Shown in pieces: positions 27,676 to 36,078 of a stretch of 64,000 nt of DNA; positions within the stretch are counted from its first letter, which is position 1; every line of letters begins with the position of its first letter. The notes under the pieces were generated by a model. It was not told the origin of the DNA, ran no database searches, and worked only from the letters and a program-made list of their open reading frames with translations. Source of the stretch: Bradyrhizobium sp. CCBAU 53338 (GTDB taxonomy: Bacteria > Pseudomonadota > Alphaproteobacteria > Rhizobiales > Xanthobacteraceae); assembly GCF_015291665.1 (NCBI RefSeq), contig NZ_CP030049.1, positions 915,292-979,291 on the forward strand. Reading direction: 5' to 3'. The position numbers were made by a program, and so were the translations under genes.

Positions 27676-27928
27676 ATGTCTCGAAGCGCTCGGGAGCGCA
27701 CCGGTGGCTCTAGCCAAGGTTGCCTGTCCTGTCTGCGGCGTGTCTTCCCCTCTCCTCTTCCGGCATCTTCTGTCCGGCGTCCTTTCGGGCCCATGAGACG
27801 CACGCGGTGCGCAGCAGGCGAAGGTCATCTCCGCCAGCCCTTGGGACGCTGTTTCACCCATTGCAAAAAGTGCCAAGTGGCGGGCGGGTGGACAGCTCGC
27901 GCGGTTCAATGCCTGTGAATTGAATTCT

Positions 27929-27963
27929 AAAAAGAGACCGCTGCTGGAGCTCTCCAACAGCGG
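27929..27963 (-). terminator. Intrinsic terminator, minus strand
   Basis: CCGCTG-C-TGGAG at 27938-27949 pairs with CTCCA-A-CAGCGG at 27952-27963. Read on the minus strand, the stem is followed by TCTCTTTTT. This is a good Rho-independent terminator for transcripts coming from the right, yet the nearest minus-strand gene in that direction is the regulator ending at 28744. Confidence 0.6.
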
Positions 27964-28102
27964 CGTAAGTCGAGGGAGGAAGCAGACGAGGCCGGCCTGC
28001 CAGCGGATAGATGAGACGTCGTCGGAAGCCTGACGTGCCTAGATGTCGTGCAGATCTCTAGACCGAACTGAAATGCCGTATAAGATCAGTGCGATGTTTA
28101 AA

Positions 28103-28119
28103 TGGGTAAGATTGGGTAG
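28103..28119 (+). promoter_or_regulatory. Tandem GGGTAA motif, copy 2
   Basis: TGGGTAAGAT is followed by TGGGTAG, again with a 10-base period. It ends only 6 bases before the TTG start of the short TIM-barrel gene, so a protein bound here would cover its ribosome binding site or promoter. It could instead be a distal site for the divergent Tm-1-like operon. Confidence 0.55.
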
Positions 28120-28125
28120 AGGCGG

Positions 28126-28731
28126 TTGAAGCAAAGAGCAGTCGGCGAGCTCATTTCAAGCAGGTCGGACACGCGCGAGGGTTATTGCCTAGCAATCTAT
28201 GCGCCGGCTTTAGGGAGCCTTCCGGAAGGCTCCATGCTGGTCATGGCGACCTTGCCCGTCGTTGACTGGAACGATTGTCTGTTACGGGATCTGCGCACGT
28301 TCCGAAAGGAGAGATCTGCGGGTGTTTACGCCGCGATCGTCATGATCGATCCCTTCGCGTGCTGGGAGGATCTTGCCGATGCGTTGAAAGAGGCCGGGAT
28401 CAAGGGGATCATCAACTTCCCGCCGGCGTCTCTCATTGAGCGGTCAACGACAGGGACGCCCATTGAAAGCGGACAGGAGATCGAGCTTCGACGTCTGGAA
28501 TGGTTTGCCAATTTGGACTTCAGGGTGTTGTTCGCGACGGACGACATCTCTAAGACCGCAATGGCCGAGCGGCGCATCGGCTCGCATCTGGCCGGCCTGG
28601 TCCAGATGCCGGAAGAAGCGCTCAAGTTCGTGATTGGCGATGGCGTCGATTTGGTAAGCGCCGGGAAGCGAGGAGCGCCGGTGGCGAAGTTCGCGCTTCT
28701 GAGCGGCACGAAGCCGCCAGCGCGAAAATAA
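28126..28731 (+). CDS. Short, divergent PEP-hydrolase-like TIM-barrel paralogue
   Basis: This 201-residue protein is not annotated by obvious motifs, but its centre AIVMIDPFACWEDLADAL and AGIKGIINFPPASLIE aligns by eye with the strand regions GACTFDPRLDLDRFL and WGFTGVTNFPSVI of the regulator and with AGFSGVINYPTIS of the standalone TIM barrel. It is about 75 residues shorter, lacking part of the C-terminal barrel. An in-frame stop at 28117 limits the start to the TTG at 28126, behind AGAGG. It may be a sensor, decoy or regulatory partner rather than an enzyme. It converges on the regulator with a 12-base gap. Confidence 0.65.
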   Translation: MKQRAVGELISSRSDTREGYCLAIYAPALGSLPEGSMLVMATLPVVDWNDCLLRDLRTFRKERSAGVYAAIVMIDPFACWEDLADALKEAGIKGIINFPPASLIERSTTGTPIESGQEIELRRLEWFANLDFRVLFATDDISKTAMAERRIGSHLAGLVQMPEEALKFVIGDGVDLVSAGKRGAPVAKFALLSGTKPPARK

Positions 28732-28743
28732 TGAGGAGCAGAG

Positions 28744-30519
28744 CTACTCCAGGATCCGCAGCTTCTTGATCTTGTTGTAGAGGGTCTTCCTGGAGAGTCC
28801 AAGGGACTGGGCAGTTTTTCCGCGGTGGAGCTTGTTTCGTTTCAGCCCTTCGATGATCCACTCGCGCTCGGAGAACACATTTGTCCGTTTCACGGCCGAT
28901 GACGCGGTCAGCAAAGGCCTTAGGACGTCAGCCGTAATGTGTGACAGTTGCAGCGTCACCAGCTGGTTGACGATTTGGCGCAACTCTCGCAGGTTTCCCG
29001 GCCAATCATGCCCGGCAAGCGCCAGGAAGGCAGAATTCTCTATTCCCAACGTCGGCGCGTTTGAATCTCCCTTCGCTTCCACCGTGAAATGCTGGACCAG
29101 TTGGGGAAGGTCTTCGAGCCTGTCCGGCAAGGCCGGCAGGGCAATGTCAAGCCCGGTAAACAGGGCAAGAAGCCGAGGACAGAGCACGGTTTGAAGGCTG
29201 GCGCTGCGAGCAATTGTCGCTGTTGCAATGATCCGTGCGTTGGACCGCACGACCGATACCCCGTTCAGGGGTGCAAAACCGCCGGTCTCGAGGTAATCAG
29301 CAAGACGCTCCTGGCCATCCCGCGGCAGTTGATCCAGATGCAGCAGCAGGACGGCAGTGCCGTTTGCAGCTTCAAGAATCGATAGTTGGCGCTTCCTGGT
29401 CTCGTCGCGCTCCGCGCCGAACAATGCACCGATGTTGCCCGCTGCCGGCCCCGCGCGGCACTGGAAGAGCGCAGCCTTTGTATGTTTGCGGTCGCTGAAG
29501 CTGTGAACGAGATTCGCTATCCTGCGTTTTCCCGAGCCCGTTTCGCCCCACACGAGCACAGGATTAGGATTGGCAGCCAGGCGTTTGGCGGTCTCGAGCA
29601 CCCGCTTCATGACTGAGGATTGGGCAATGACGCCGTGCCTGAACCCGCTCAATTGGAGCTGACGCTCGAGCAGATCGACTTTCTCGCGCAAGAGATGAAT
29701 CGTCTTGAACCCGGATGTGACCTCGAGGACCGACATCTCCAACGGGACCCGGTCCAGCGAAGAGCCGCCTATGAAGCCCTGGACGCCCGTTTCGCGGCAG
29801 ATATCGAGGAGTTCGTCCGGCTTTGTAATGGGTCCGCCGCCGAGTAGACAGATGACGTTCTTGTCGGTGGAGTGCGCCACCCGTGTCACGGCGCTGGTCC
29901 GCGCTGCGAGCTCGGACTGGCTGATCGATGGATCAGATCCGCTTTCGACGCTGCGATTGAGATTGAAGTTGATGCAGATCGCCTCAATGCCTGCCTCGAC
30001 CATGCGCCGCGCTTCGGCCTGGGAGCGGGTATAGGCAATCGTCATCAAACCGCGTTGACGGGCTTTTGTTAGAAGTTCGATTTCTCGCTCGTAGCCGAGG
30101 CCAGATTTCTCGAGCAAGGACCTTCTAAAATCGTCGATGTGGATGACGGAGGGGAAATTGGTAACCCCTGTAAAGCCCCATCGGATGATCCGGTCGAGGA
30201 AGCGATCGAGATCGAGGCGCGGATCGAAGGTGCATGCGCCGAAAAAGACCGGCAGTTTGGTGCTGGGCAGGATCTCGGTTCGGCCGAATCCGGCGACGAA
30301 TTCGTTGCTATCGCGGATGGGCAGGATCGAGGCTGGCGAGGAGCCGCCCATGGCGCGAAAACGGCCAGCGTTGAGCGCAAGGACAAAATCTGCACCCGCC
30401 CGTTCGGCCGCCCTTGCGGTCATGCCCGAGCCGATGCCTGCCCCGAGCACGAATGAACGGGAATTGCGGAAGAACTGCCTGATTCCTGCGTTCTTGACCT
30501 GCTCTACCCGGTTGTGCAT
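28744..30519 (-). CDS. Regulator: PEP-hydrolase-like TIM barrel + degenerate NtrC-type AAA+ + Fis HTH
   Basis: This 591-residue protein has three parts. Residues 10-275 are a PEP-hydrolase-like TIM barrel (FVLGAGIGSGMTARAAERAG, GFTGVTNFPSVI, GFIGGSSLDRVPLE). Residues 298-535 are an AAA+ domain of the NtrC type with Walker A GETGSGKR (325-332) and WPGNLRELR (506-514). The sigma-54 contact loop GAFTGA is missing (GALFGAE, 364-370), and the Walker B Asp-Glu is Asp-Gln (HLDQL). Residues 553-588 are a Fis-type HTH (GKTAQSLGLSRKTLYNKIKKL). It therefore probably works without sigma-54, as TyrR does. It is the last gene of the ABC/kinase operon and lies next to its predicted targets. The start at 30519 follows AGGAGG. 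Confidence 0.85.
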   Translation of the reverse strand: MHNRVEQVKNAGIRQFFRNSRSFVLGAGIGSGMTARAAERAGADFVLALNAGRFRAMGGSSPASILPIRDSNEFVAGFGRTEILPSTKLPVFFGACTFDPRLDLDRFLDRIIRWGFTGVTNFPSVIHIDDFRRSLLEKSGLGYEREIELLTKARQRGLMTIAYTRSQAEARRMVEAGIEAICINFNLNRSVESGSDPSISQSELAARTSAVTRVAHSTDKNVICLLGGGPITKPDELLDICRETGVQGFIGGSSLDRVPLEMSVLEVTSGFKTIHLLREKVDLLERQLQLSGFRHGVIAQSSVMKRVLETAKRLAANPNPVLVWGETGSGKRRIANLVHSFSDRKHTKAALFQCRAGPAAGNIGALFGAERDETRKRQLSILEAANGTAVLLLHLDQLPRDGQERLADYLETGGFAPLNGVSVVRSNARIIATATIARSASLQTVLCPRLLALFTGLDIALPALPDRLEDLPQLVQHFTVEAKGDSNAPTLGIENSAFLALAGHDWPGNLRELRQIVNQLVTLQLSHITADVLRPLLTASSAVKRTNVFSEREWIIEGLKRNKLHRGKTAQSLGLSRKTLYNKIKKLRILE

Positions 30520-30553
30520 ACCGGCCGCCCCTCCTGTGCGGCAGGCCCGAAAA

Positions 30554-31663
30554 TTAGCTCCAATTTGCCGGTGCGTGCAACCGCTGCAGGGCCTTGCCGT
30601 TGGCCGTGAACAGGTGGCAATCGGCTGGTGAAGCCGCAAGGCGGACCTTGCCAGATCGTTTGGCTGGCTCGAGCCGTGGCGCTTTGGCGACCACGGCTTC
30701 CTTGCCCGCGTTGCCGTAGATGTAGGTGACGCTGCCAAGGTGCTCGACGAAATCGACGTCCAGCTCGAGAGCGATCTCTTTGTCTTCTGCCGGCTGCGAG
30801 AAATCATCGGGACGGATCCCGAGCGTGATCGGCTTGCCGACCAGCAATTGATCCGGCCGAACGGGGACCGAGACGGTCGAGCCCGCGTCAAGCCTGACCT
30901 CCACCCCTGTCTCGTGCGCGGCCTCGATATGACCGCCCAAAAAATTCATCTTAGGCGAGCCAATGAAGCCGGCGACGAAGCGCGACGCCGGGTAGTGATA
31001 GAGCTCGTGGGGGCTCCCCACCTGCTCGATATTGCCGTCCTTGAGCACGACGATCTTGTCAGCCATGGTCATGGCCTCGACCTGATCGTGAGTGACGTAG
31101 ATCATGGTGTTTCCAAGCTGCTCGTGGAGCTTGGCGATCTGGACCCGCATCTGCACCCGCAGCTCGGTGTCGAGGTTGGACAGCGGCTCGTCAAACAGAA
31201 ACACCTTGGGCTCGCGGACGATGGCCCGCCCGATCGCCACGCGCTGGCGCTGGCCGCCGGAGAGCTGCCGTGGCTTGCGATCGAGCAAATGGTCGATCTG
31301 CAATAAGGACGCGGCCTCAGCGACACGCTTCCCGATCTCCGCTTTCGTCGCTTTGGCCATCCGCAAGGGGAAAGCCAGGTTTTCCCGGACGGTCATGTGC
31401 GGATAGAGGGCGTAGCTCTGGAACACCATGCCTAGATTGCGGTCGGCCGCGTCCACGTCGTTGACGAGCTCATTGTCGATGAAAAGCCGTCCTCCGCTAA
31501 TCGGCTCGAGACCGCCGATCATGCGCAGCAGGGTCGACTTGCCCGACCCTGAAGGCCCGACGAAGACGACGAATTCGCCGTGATCGATGGTGAGGTCGAT
31601 ATTGCGCAGGATCTGGATAGTGCCATAGGCCTTGTTGAGGCCTTCCAGGCGAACATTGGCCAT
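30554..31663 (-). CDS. Sugar ABC transporter ATPase (MalK/UgpC-like)
   Basis: This is a 369-residue ATPase with Walker [10 protein letters not shown], signature [15 protein letters not shown], Walker [14 protein letters not shown]-loop [16 protein letters not shown], and a C-terminal TOBE-type regulatory region (LGIRPDDFS). It energises the importer encoded at 34185-37464. The ATG at 31663 touches the HAD stop (TGATG), indicating coupling; a GTG three bases earlier is an alternative. The regulator gene follows after 34 bases. Confidence 0.92.
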   Translation of the reverse strand: MANVRLEGLNKAYGTIQILRNIDLTIDHGEFVVFVGPSGSGKSTLLRMIGGLEPISGGRLFIDNELVNDVDAADRNLGMVFQSYALYPHMTVRENLAFPLRMAKATKAEIGKRVAEAASLLQIDHLLDRKPRQLSGGQRQRVAIGRAIVREPKVFLFDEPLSNLDTELRVQMRVQIAKLHEQLGNTMIYVTHDQVEAMTMADKIVVLKDGNIEQVGSPHELYHYPASRFVAGFIGSPKMNFLGGHIEAAHETGVEVRLDAGSTVSVPVRPDQLLVGKPITLGIRPDDFSQPAEDKEIALELDVDFVEHLGSVTYIYGNAGKEAVVAKAPRLEPAKRSGKVRLAASPADCHLFTANGKALQRLHAPANWS

Positions 31664-32487
31664 CACGCTCTCCTCTGCCGTACGGTGTCTACACCAGCCT
31701 TCACGGCGATTTCTGAAAGGCTGGACACGGTAAAGTCGGCTGGCAGCAGCGCGGCGTCCTTGCGAGGTGGGACGCCTGTCGTGACGAGCACGGCAGGAAG
31801 GCCGGCGCGCTTGCCGGCCTGGATATCTGTCTGTATCTGGTCGCCGATCATCAATGTGGATTGACGTGGCGTTCCAAGCCGCGAAAGCGCGGCTTCGATC
31901 ATGTGCGTCTCGGGTTTGCCGACGATCAGAGGCTGGACTTGAGTTGCGGCTGCAACTGCCGTGATCATGGCCCCTGCCCCTGGTTCGAAGCCGTCCGCAG
32001 TCGGCAAGAGAAGATCAGGGTTTGTGCCTATGAACACGGCGCCGCCCAGGATAGCCGCAGCAGCAATTCGCAGCTTGTCATGCGTAATCTGGCGGTCGAG
32101 CCCCATCACCACGACTTCAGGCTTCGCATCGGTGACTTCGAGGCCCGCCTCCTCGATCGCTTTGGCAAGGGATGGCGCGCCGATGACAAAGGCCCGTGTC
32201 AGTTTCGGGTATTGGGCGCGAATGAGCGCCGCGGCCGTGATGGCGCTCGTCACGACCTGCCTCGGGGAGATCGAAAGCCCGAAACCTCCGACCTTGCGCA
32301 CAACATCTTCCGGCGTGTGGGTCGAATTGTTAGTGACGAAGCAGAAGGGAAGTTTTGCCCGCTGCCAGCTCTTGAAGGCTTCGATGGCGTCCGCGATCGC
32401 GGCGTTCCCCCGGTAGACCACGCCATCCAGATCGGAAATGACACCGGCGATCTCGGGCCATTGAAGCTGAGTGCCGGACTTAGCCAT
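31663..32487 (-). CDS. HAD-family sugar phosphatase (NagD-like, subfamily IIA)
   Basis: This is a 274-residue cytoplasmic phosphatase. The nucleophile motif [11 protein letters not shown] lies near residue 17, motif II in [15 protein letters not shown], and the late Asp motif in [23 protein letters not shown]. The C2-type cap between motifs II and III is typical of NagD-like enzymes that dephosphorylate sugar phosphates. It overlaps the SDR gene by 8 bases and the ATPase start by 1. Its presence with a PfkB kinase in one operon suggests a phosphorylated intermediate that is kept in balance or repaired. Confidence 0.87.
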   Translation of the reverse strand: MAKSGTQLQWPEIAGVISDLDGVVYRGNAAIADAIEAFKSWQRAKLPFCFVTNNSTHTPEDVVRKVGGFGLSISPRQVVTSAITAAALIRAQYPKLTRAFVIGAPSLAKAIEEAGLEVTDAKPEVVVMGLDRQITHDKLRIAAAAILGGAVFIGTNPDLLLPTADGFEPGAGAMITAVAAATQVQPLIVGKPETHMIEAALSRLGTPRQSTLMIGDQIQTDIQAGKRAGLPAVLVTTGVPPRKDAALLPADFTVSSLSEIAVKAGVDTVRQRRA

Positions 32488-33250
32488 TCATCAGCATCCC
32501 GCCGTTCACGTGAACGATCTGGCCGGTCATGTAGGAGGCCGCAGGGCTTGCGAGAAACACGGCAAGGCCGGCAATGTCGTTCGGCAATCCAACCCGTCCC
32601 AATGGGATTCGGCCGCTATGGCGGGCTTCCGTCTCCTCACGCGGACGGCCATGCATGGGGGTGTCGATGATCCCCGGTGCGATTGCATTCACATTGATCT
32701 TGAGCGGCGCGCATTCATAAGCAAGGAGCTTTGTGATGTCGTGAACGATTGCCTTGGAGAGGCAATAGTCCGCCCCTCCGGCCTGATAGTTGAATACGGC
32801 GCCTTGCGAAGACAAGGAGGAACCGACATTGACGATGCGGCCGCCCTTGGTTGTCATGAAGCGCTCGATCGCGAGCTTCGAGCAGCGGAGGATTGCGACC
32901 GAGTTGATCTGGATTGTGCGTTCGATCTTGTCGGCCGCCCCGCTGAGGAGCGGCTGGGCAGATTTAACGCCGGCATTGTTGACGAGCACGTCGAGCCGGC
33001 CGAATCGTTTTCCGATCTCCTCGAGCACGCGCGCCACGTCCTCTTCGCGCGAAACGTCCATGGCCATCGGCAACACGCCATTGCCATGGGGAAGTCCTAC
33101 CAATGTCTGCCTGAGGCTTTCGAGATTGGCGTCGGTGGCAACGACGTTGGCCCCTCCTGCCCGAAACGCATTCACAATGGCAGATCCGATGCCGCCCCCT
33201 GCCCCTGTCACGAGCACCGTTCTGTCTGAGACTGAGAACTGTTCGGTCAT
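32480..33250 (-). CDS. Short-chain dehydrogenase/reductase
   Basis: This is a 256-residue NAD(P)-dependent oxidoreductase with VLVTGAGGGIGSAIV at the N-terminus, NNAGVKSAQ, the catalytic Ser in VNVGSSLSSQG and Tyr-x-x-x-Lys in DYCLSKAIV, and C-terminal [14 protein letters not shown]. It starts in an ATGA overlap with the kinase gene. It likely oxidises or reduces the imported sugar or polyol. The substrate cannot be fixed from sequence. Confidence 0.88.
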   Translation of the reverse strand: MTEQFSVSDRTVLVTGAGGGIGSAIVNAFRAGGANVVATDANLESLRQTLVGLPHGNGVLPMAMDVSREEDVARVLEEIGKRFGRLDVLVNNAGVKSAQPLLSGAADKIERTIQINSVAILRCSKLAIERFMTTKGGRIVNVGSSLSSQGAVFNYQAGGADYCLSKAIVHDITKLLAYECAPLKINVNAIAPGIIDTPMHGRPREETEARHSGRIPLGRVGLPNDIAGLAVFLASPAASYMTGQIVHVNGGMLMNG

Positions 33251-34188
33251 TCCAACTCCAAGATCGTTTGTGATTTGAGGAATTCATCGACCTCTGCTGC
33301 CAGCGGCATTGAGGCCTGCGCCCCGCGGCGCGTTACGCACAGGGCAGCAACGGCTAGTGCTCGTCTGACCGAATCCCTCAGAGGCAGGCCTTGAGCGAGC
33401 GAAGCGGCAAAAGCGCCATTGAAGGCGTCCCCGGCGGCCGTGGTATCGACGACTTTGACGGGAAAGGCACGCAGCGCAAACGAGTGCGCCGCGTCGGCAT
33501 AGAAGGCGCCCTGCGCTCCCAGCGTGATCAGTGCGGCTTTGGGTCCGAGGTGCAGAAGCTTGGACGCCGCCACTGCGGCGCTGTCGAAATCGGTCACCTC
33601 TACCCCGGTCAGCTCGAAGGCCTCGGTCTGGTTGGGGGTCACGTAATCGACTTGTCGCCATGCCGCCGGCGAAAGCCCGGGTCTGACCGGCGCCGGATTA
33701 AAAATGAGTTCGAAGCCCTTCTCGCTTTTCATTTCAAAGAGCCGGTTGAGGGCGGAGATGGGCAAGCCCATTTCGGCAACAACGAGCGCGCCTGGCGCGA
33801 TGAATGCGGCCGCGCTCTCAACCATGGCCGGCATCACATTCAGATTGGCGCCCGGATCGATCACGATCATGTTCGAACCGTCGTCTCCCACCAGGACGAG
33901 GGCCGAGCCGGAGACCTCACCGGCACAAATGGTGATGGCCTCAGCACGGACTCCGGCTTCGCGCAGTGACTGCAAGAGGGACTGGCCAGCCTCGTCCCCG
34001 CCAAGACGGGTGTAGAATAGGGGCTTCAGTCCAAGCCGTGCGGCCGCTACGGCTTGATTGGCGCCCTTCCCTCCAGGATTGCGGTTCAATTTGCCCATCA
34101 AACTTTCACCCGGCGTTGGCAGCCGCTCGACATTGAAGCAGAGGTCGAGATTGGTCGTTCCAAAGAACATCAAGGGCCTGGGATTCAT
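33247..34188 (-). CDS. PfkB-family carbohydrate kinase (ribokinase-like)
   Basis: This is a 313-residue sugar kinase. The first PfkB signature GGKGANQAVAAARLG lies near residue 40 and the second in VVDTTAAGDAFNGAFAASL, with the catalytic Asp. The anion-hole Gly is Ala here (DTTAAGD rather than DTTGAGD), which is tolerated in several ribokinase relatives. The start at 34188 lies in the ATGA overlap with the permease, not at the upstream in-frame ATG 34545. It phosphorylates the sugar brought in by this operon's importer. Confidence 0.88.
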   Translation of the reverse strand: MNPRPLMFFGTTNLDLCFNVERLPTPGESLMGKLNRNPGGKGANQAVAAARLGLKPLFYTRLGGDEAGQSLLQSLREAGVRAEAITICAGEVSGSALVLVGDDGSNMIVIDPGANLNVMPAMVESAAAFIAPGALVVAEMGLPISALNRLFEMKSEKGFELIFNPAPVRPGLSPAAWRQVDYVTPNQTEAFELTGVEVTDFDSAAVAASKLLHLGPKAALITLGAQGAFYADAAHSFALRAFPVKVVDTTAAGDAFNGAFAASLAQGLPLRDSVRRALAVAALCVTRRGAQASMPLAAEVDEFLKSQTILELE

Positions 34189-35045
34189 TTTACTGCCCCG
34201 AAAGTGAGACCACGTTCGAGGTGGCGCTGGCCCATCACGATCAAGATCACCGGAATGATCATGGTAACGACCAGTCCTGCAGCCATGACGGGATAGAACT
34301 GCACCCCCGGATTGAGCAGCTTGAGTAGCGCGACGGTCACCGGCGCCTTGGTGGAGCTCAGGATCAAGCCGAGCGCGAAGTTGTGCCAGGCCAGCAGAAA
34401 GATCAGCAAGGAGGCGCCGATCAGGCCGGGCTTGAGAAGCGGCAGCACGATATGCAGAATGACCCTGACAGGTTTGGCCCCGTCCATCGCTGCAGCCTCC
34501 TCGATGTCCTTTGGAATATCCTCGATGTAGGAGCGGCTCAACCACACGATCATAGGCAGCGTGACGACCTGGTAGACCCAGATCATGCCGAGATAGGTGT
34601 CGTAGAGTCCGATGGTCTGGAACACGTTGAAGAGCGGGATGACGACGAGCAAGGCCGGGGCGAACCTGAAGCCAAGAATGAAGAAGGCGATGTCCTCCTT
34701 CATCGGGATGTCTCGCCTTGCCAGAACGTAACCGGCGGGCACGCCAAGGAGCATTGAGACGAAAACAGATCCGAGCGCGATGGCGACGCTATTTGTCACT
34801 GGCGTGAGGAAATCAACCTTGATGGTGCCATAGCTTGTCGCGCCGGCCTGCGCGGCGTCGAACAGCACCCGGAAATTCTCAAGCGTCGGCGAGAAGATGA
34901 ACTTGGGCGGCCAGGCCATGACCTCGCCCTGCTGTTTCAACGACATCAGCAGGATCCAGATCAGCGGAAAAGCGAGAGTGAGCGCGCAGATGCCAACCAG
35001 CAGATTGAGAGCGATATTTGTCGATCCTGAGCGATTTAGGCGCAT
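34185..35045 (-). CDS. Sugar ABC transporter permease (MalG-like)
   Basis: This is a 286-residue inner-membrane permease with six helices, the EAA loop (IEEAAAMDGAKPVRVILHIV), and the C-terminus HLERGLTFGAVK typical of MalG-type subunits. It follows the MalF-like gene by 11 bases and overlaps the kinase start. Confidence 0.9.
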   Translation of the reverse strand: MRLNRSGSTNIALNLLVGICALTLAFPLIWILLMSLKQQGEVMAWPPKFIFSPTLENFRVLFDAAQAGATSYGTIKVDFLTPVTNSVAIALGSVFVSMLLGVPAGYVLARRDIPMKEDIAFFILGFRFAPALLVVIPLFNVFQTIGLYDTYLGMIWVYQVVTLPMIVWLSRSYIEDIPKDIEEAAAMDGAKPVRVILHIVLPLLKPGLIGASLLIFLLAWHNFALGLILSSTKAPVTVALLKLLNPGVQFYPVMAAGLVVTMIIPVILIVMGQRHLERGLTFGAVK

Positions 35046-35056
35046 GTCGCGTCTCT

Positions 35057-36031
35057 TCAGCTAACGCGTTGTCGGACGTATCGCCACAACTTGACCGTGA
35101 GGAACGCTCCGGCCAGGACGATGATCCAATTGACGACCATGAGGGCCGCGCCCCGGCCGAAGGCGAGGTTCTGGAATGCGGTGATGTAGGCGCGCACGGA
35201 AAGAACGGAGGTGCTGTTGCCGGGACCGCCTTGCGTCGTTCCGAAAATGATGTCGAATTGATTGAGAGATTCGATCAGACGGAAGACCGCAGCAATCAGG
35301 ATGTAGGGCGCGATCAACGGCAGCTCGATGTAGAGGAAGGTTGCCCAGCCCTTTGCACCATTGACGCGCGCGGCCTCCCTGATCTCCTCATTGATGCCCT
35401 GGAGGCCGGCGAAGATGATCAGCGTGAAAAAGGGGGTGTAAGTCCATATGTCGATCAGGACGAGGGAAATCATCGCTGTCGCGGGATCAGAAATCCATGC
35501 AAACCGGCCCATTCCTACAAGCGACAGCAGATAGTTCAGGATGCCGCTCTGCGGATCCATCATCGTCGTCCACATCAAGGCAACGCTCATGGGCGGAAGC
35601 ACGAGTGGCAACAGAATGACCGGCCGCATCACGCGTGCCAGGAACACTTCGGTGGCAAAGAGCTTGGCGAGGGCAACGCCGAGCACGGCTTCCGCAAGGA
35701 CCGCTGAACCAGCGTAGACAAGTGTTGCTCGGACGCTATTCCAGAAGTCGTCTGTCTTGATCAACGCGGCGTAATTGGTAAGGCCAATAAAGTGGACCAG
35801 TGGCCGGCCGAACTTGAGATCCGTCAGGGACTGAAATACGCCGTAGAAGAACAGGAACAGAAAGCCAAGAAGGATCAAGACCGCCGGCGCGATCGCGGCG
35901 ATGCTCCACCAGTCAAGGCGCGGCGGGCTGGCACTCTTGGCCGCGCCGTCTTGCGCCGAAGCGAGTTGGCTCACTGAAGACTGCAGCGTCACGATTGCGT
36001 CTAATCCTGAAGAATACATTTCAACTGACAT
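35057..36031 (-). CDS. Sugar ABC transporter permease (MalF-like)
   Basis: This is a roughly 324-residue inner-membrane permease. A 35-residue cytoplasmic lead is followed by helix 1 (IAAIAPAVLILLGFLFLFFYG), and the EAA loop appears as IREAARVNGAKGWATFLYIELP. TQGGPGNSTSVLSVRAY is the usual MalF-type region. The start is uncertain between ATGs at 36052, 36031 and 36019. It pairs with the MalG-like subunit. Confidence 0.87.
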   Translation of the reverse strand: MSVEMYSSGLDAIVTLQSSVSQLASAQDGAAKSASPPRLDWWSIAAIAPAVLILLGFLFLFFYGVFQSLTDLKFGRPLVHFIGLTNYAALIKTDDFWNSVRATLVYAGSAVLAEAVLGVALAKLFATEVFLARVMRPVILLPLVLPPMSVALMWTTMMDPQSGILNYLLSLVGMGRFAWISDPATAMISLVLIDIWTYTPFFTLIIFAGLQGINEEIREAARVNGAKGWATFLYIELPLIAPYILIAAVFRLIESLNQFDIIFGTTQGGPGNSTSVLSVRAYITAFQNLAFGRGAALMVVNWIIVLAGAFLTVKLWRYVRQRVS

Positions 36032-36078
36032 CGAAATCCAAGGGGGCGGCATGCAAGCCTACCACCCCCTTTGGGACT

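Larger units (their letters stand above)
27578..28125. other. Divergent regulatory region between Tm-1-like and short TIM-barrel genes
   Basis: About 550 bases without a convincing gene. It holds two copies of the tandem TTGGGTAA motif, one near each end, and a strong minus-strand hairpin with a T-run at 27929-27963. Short open frames on both strands are Arg/Pro/Cys-rich and lack ribosome binding sites. Confidence 0.55.

Noticed and set aside
27676..27918. Cys-rich 80-codon frame upstream of the Tm-1-like gene
   Set aside because: CxxC-like spacing looked like a zinc ribbon, but composition is Arg/Pro/Cys-rich, there is no ribosome binding site and it lies in a regulatory region.
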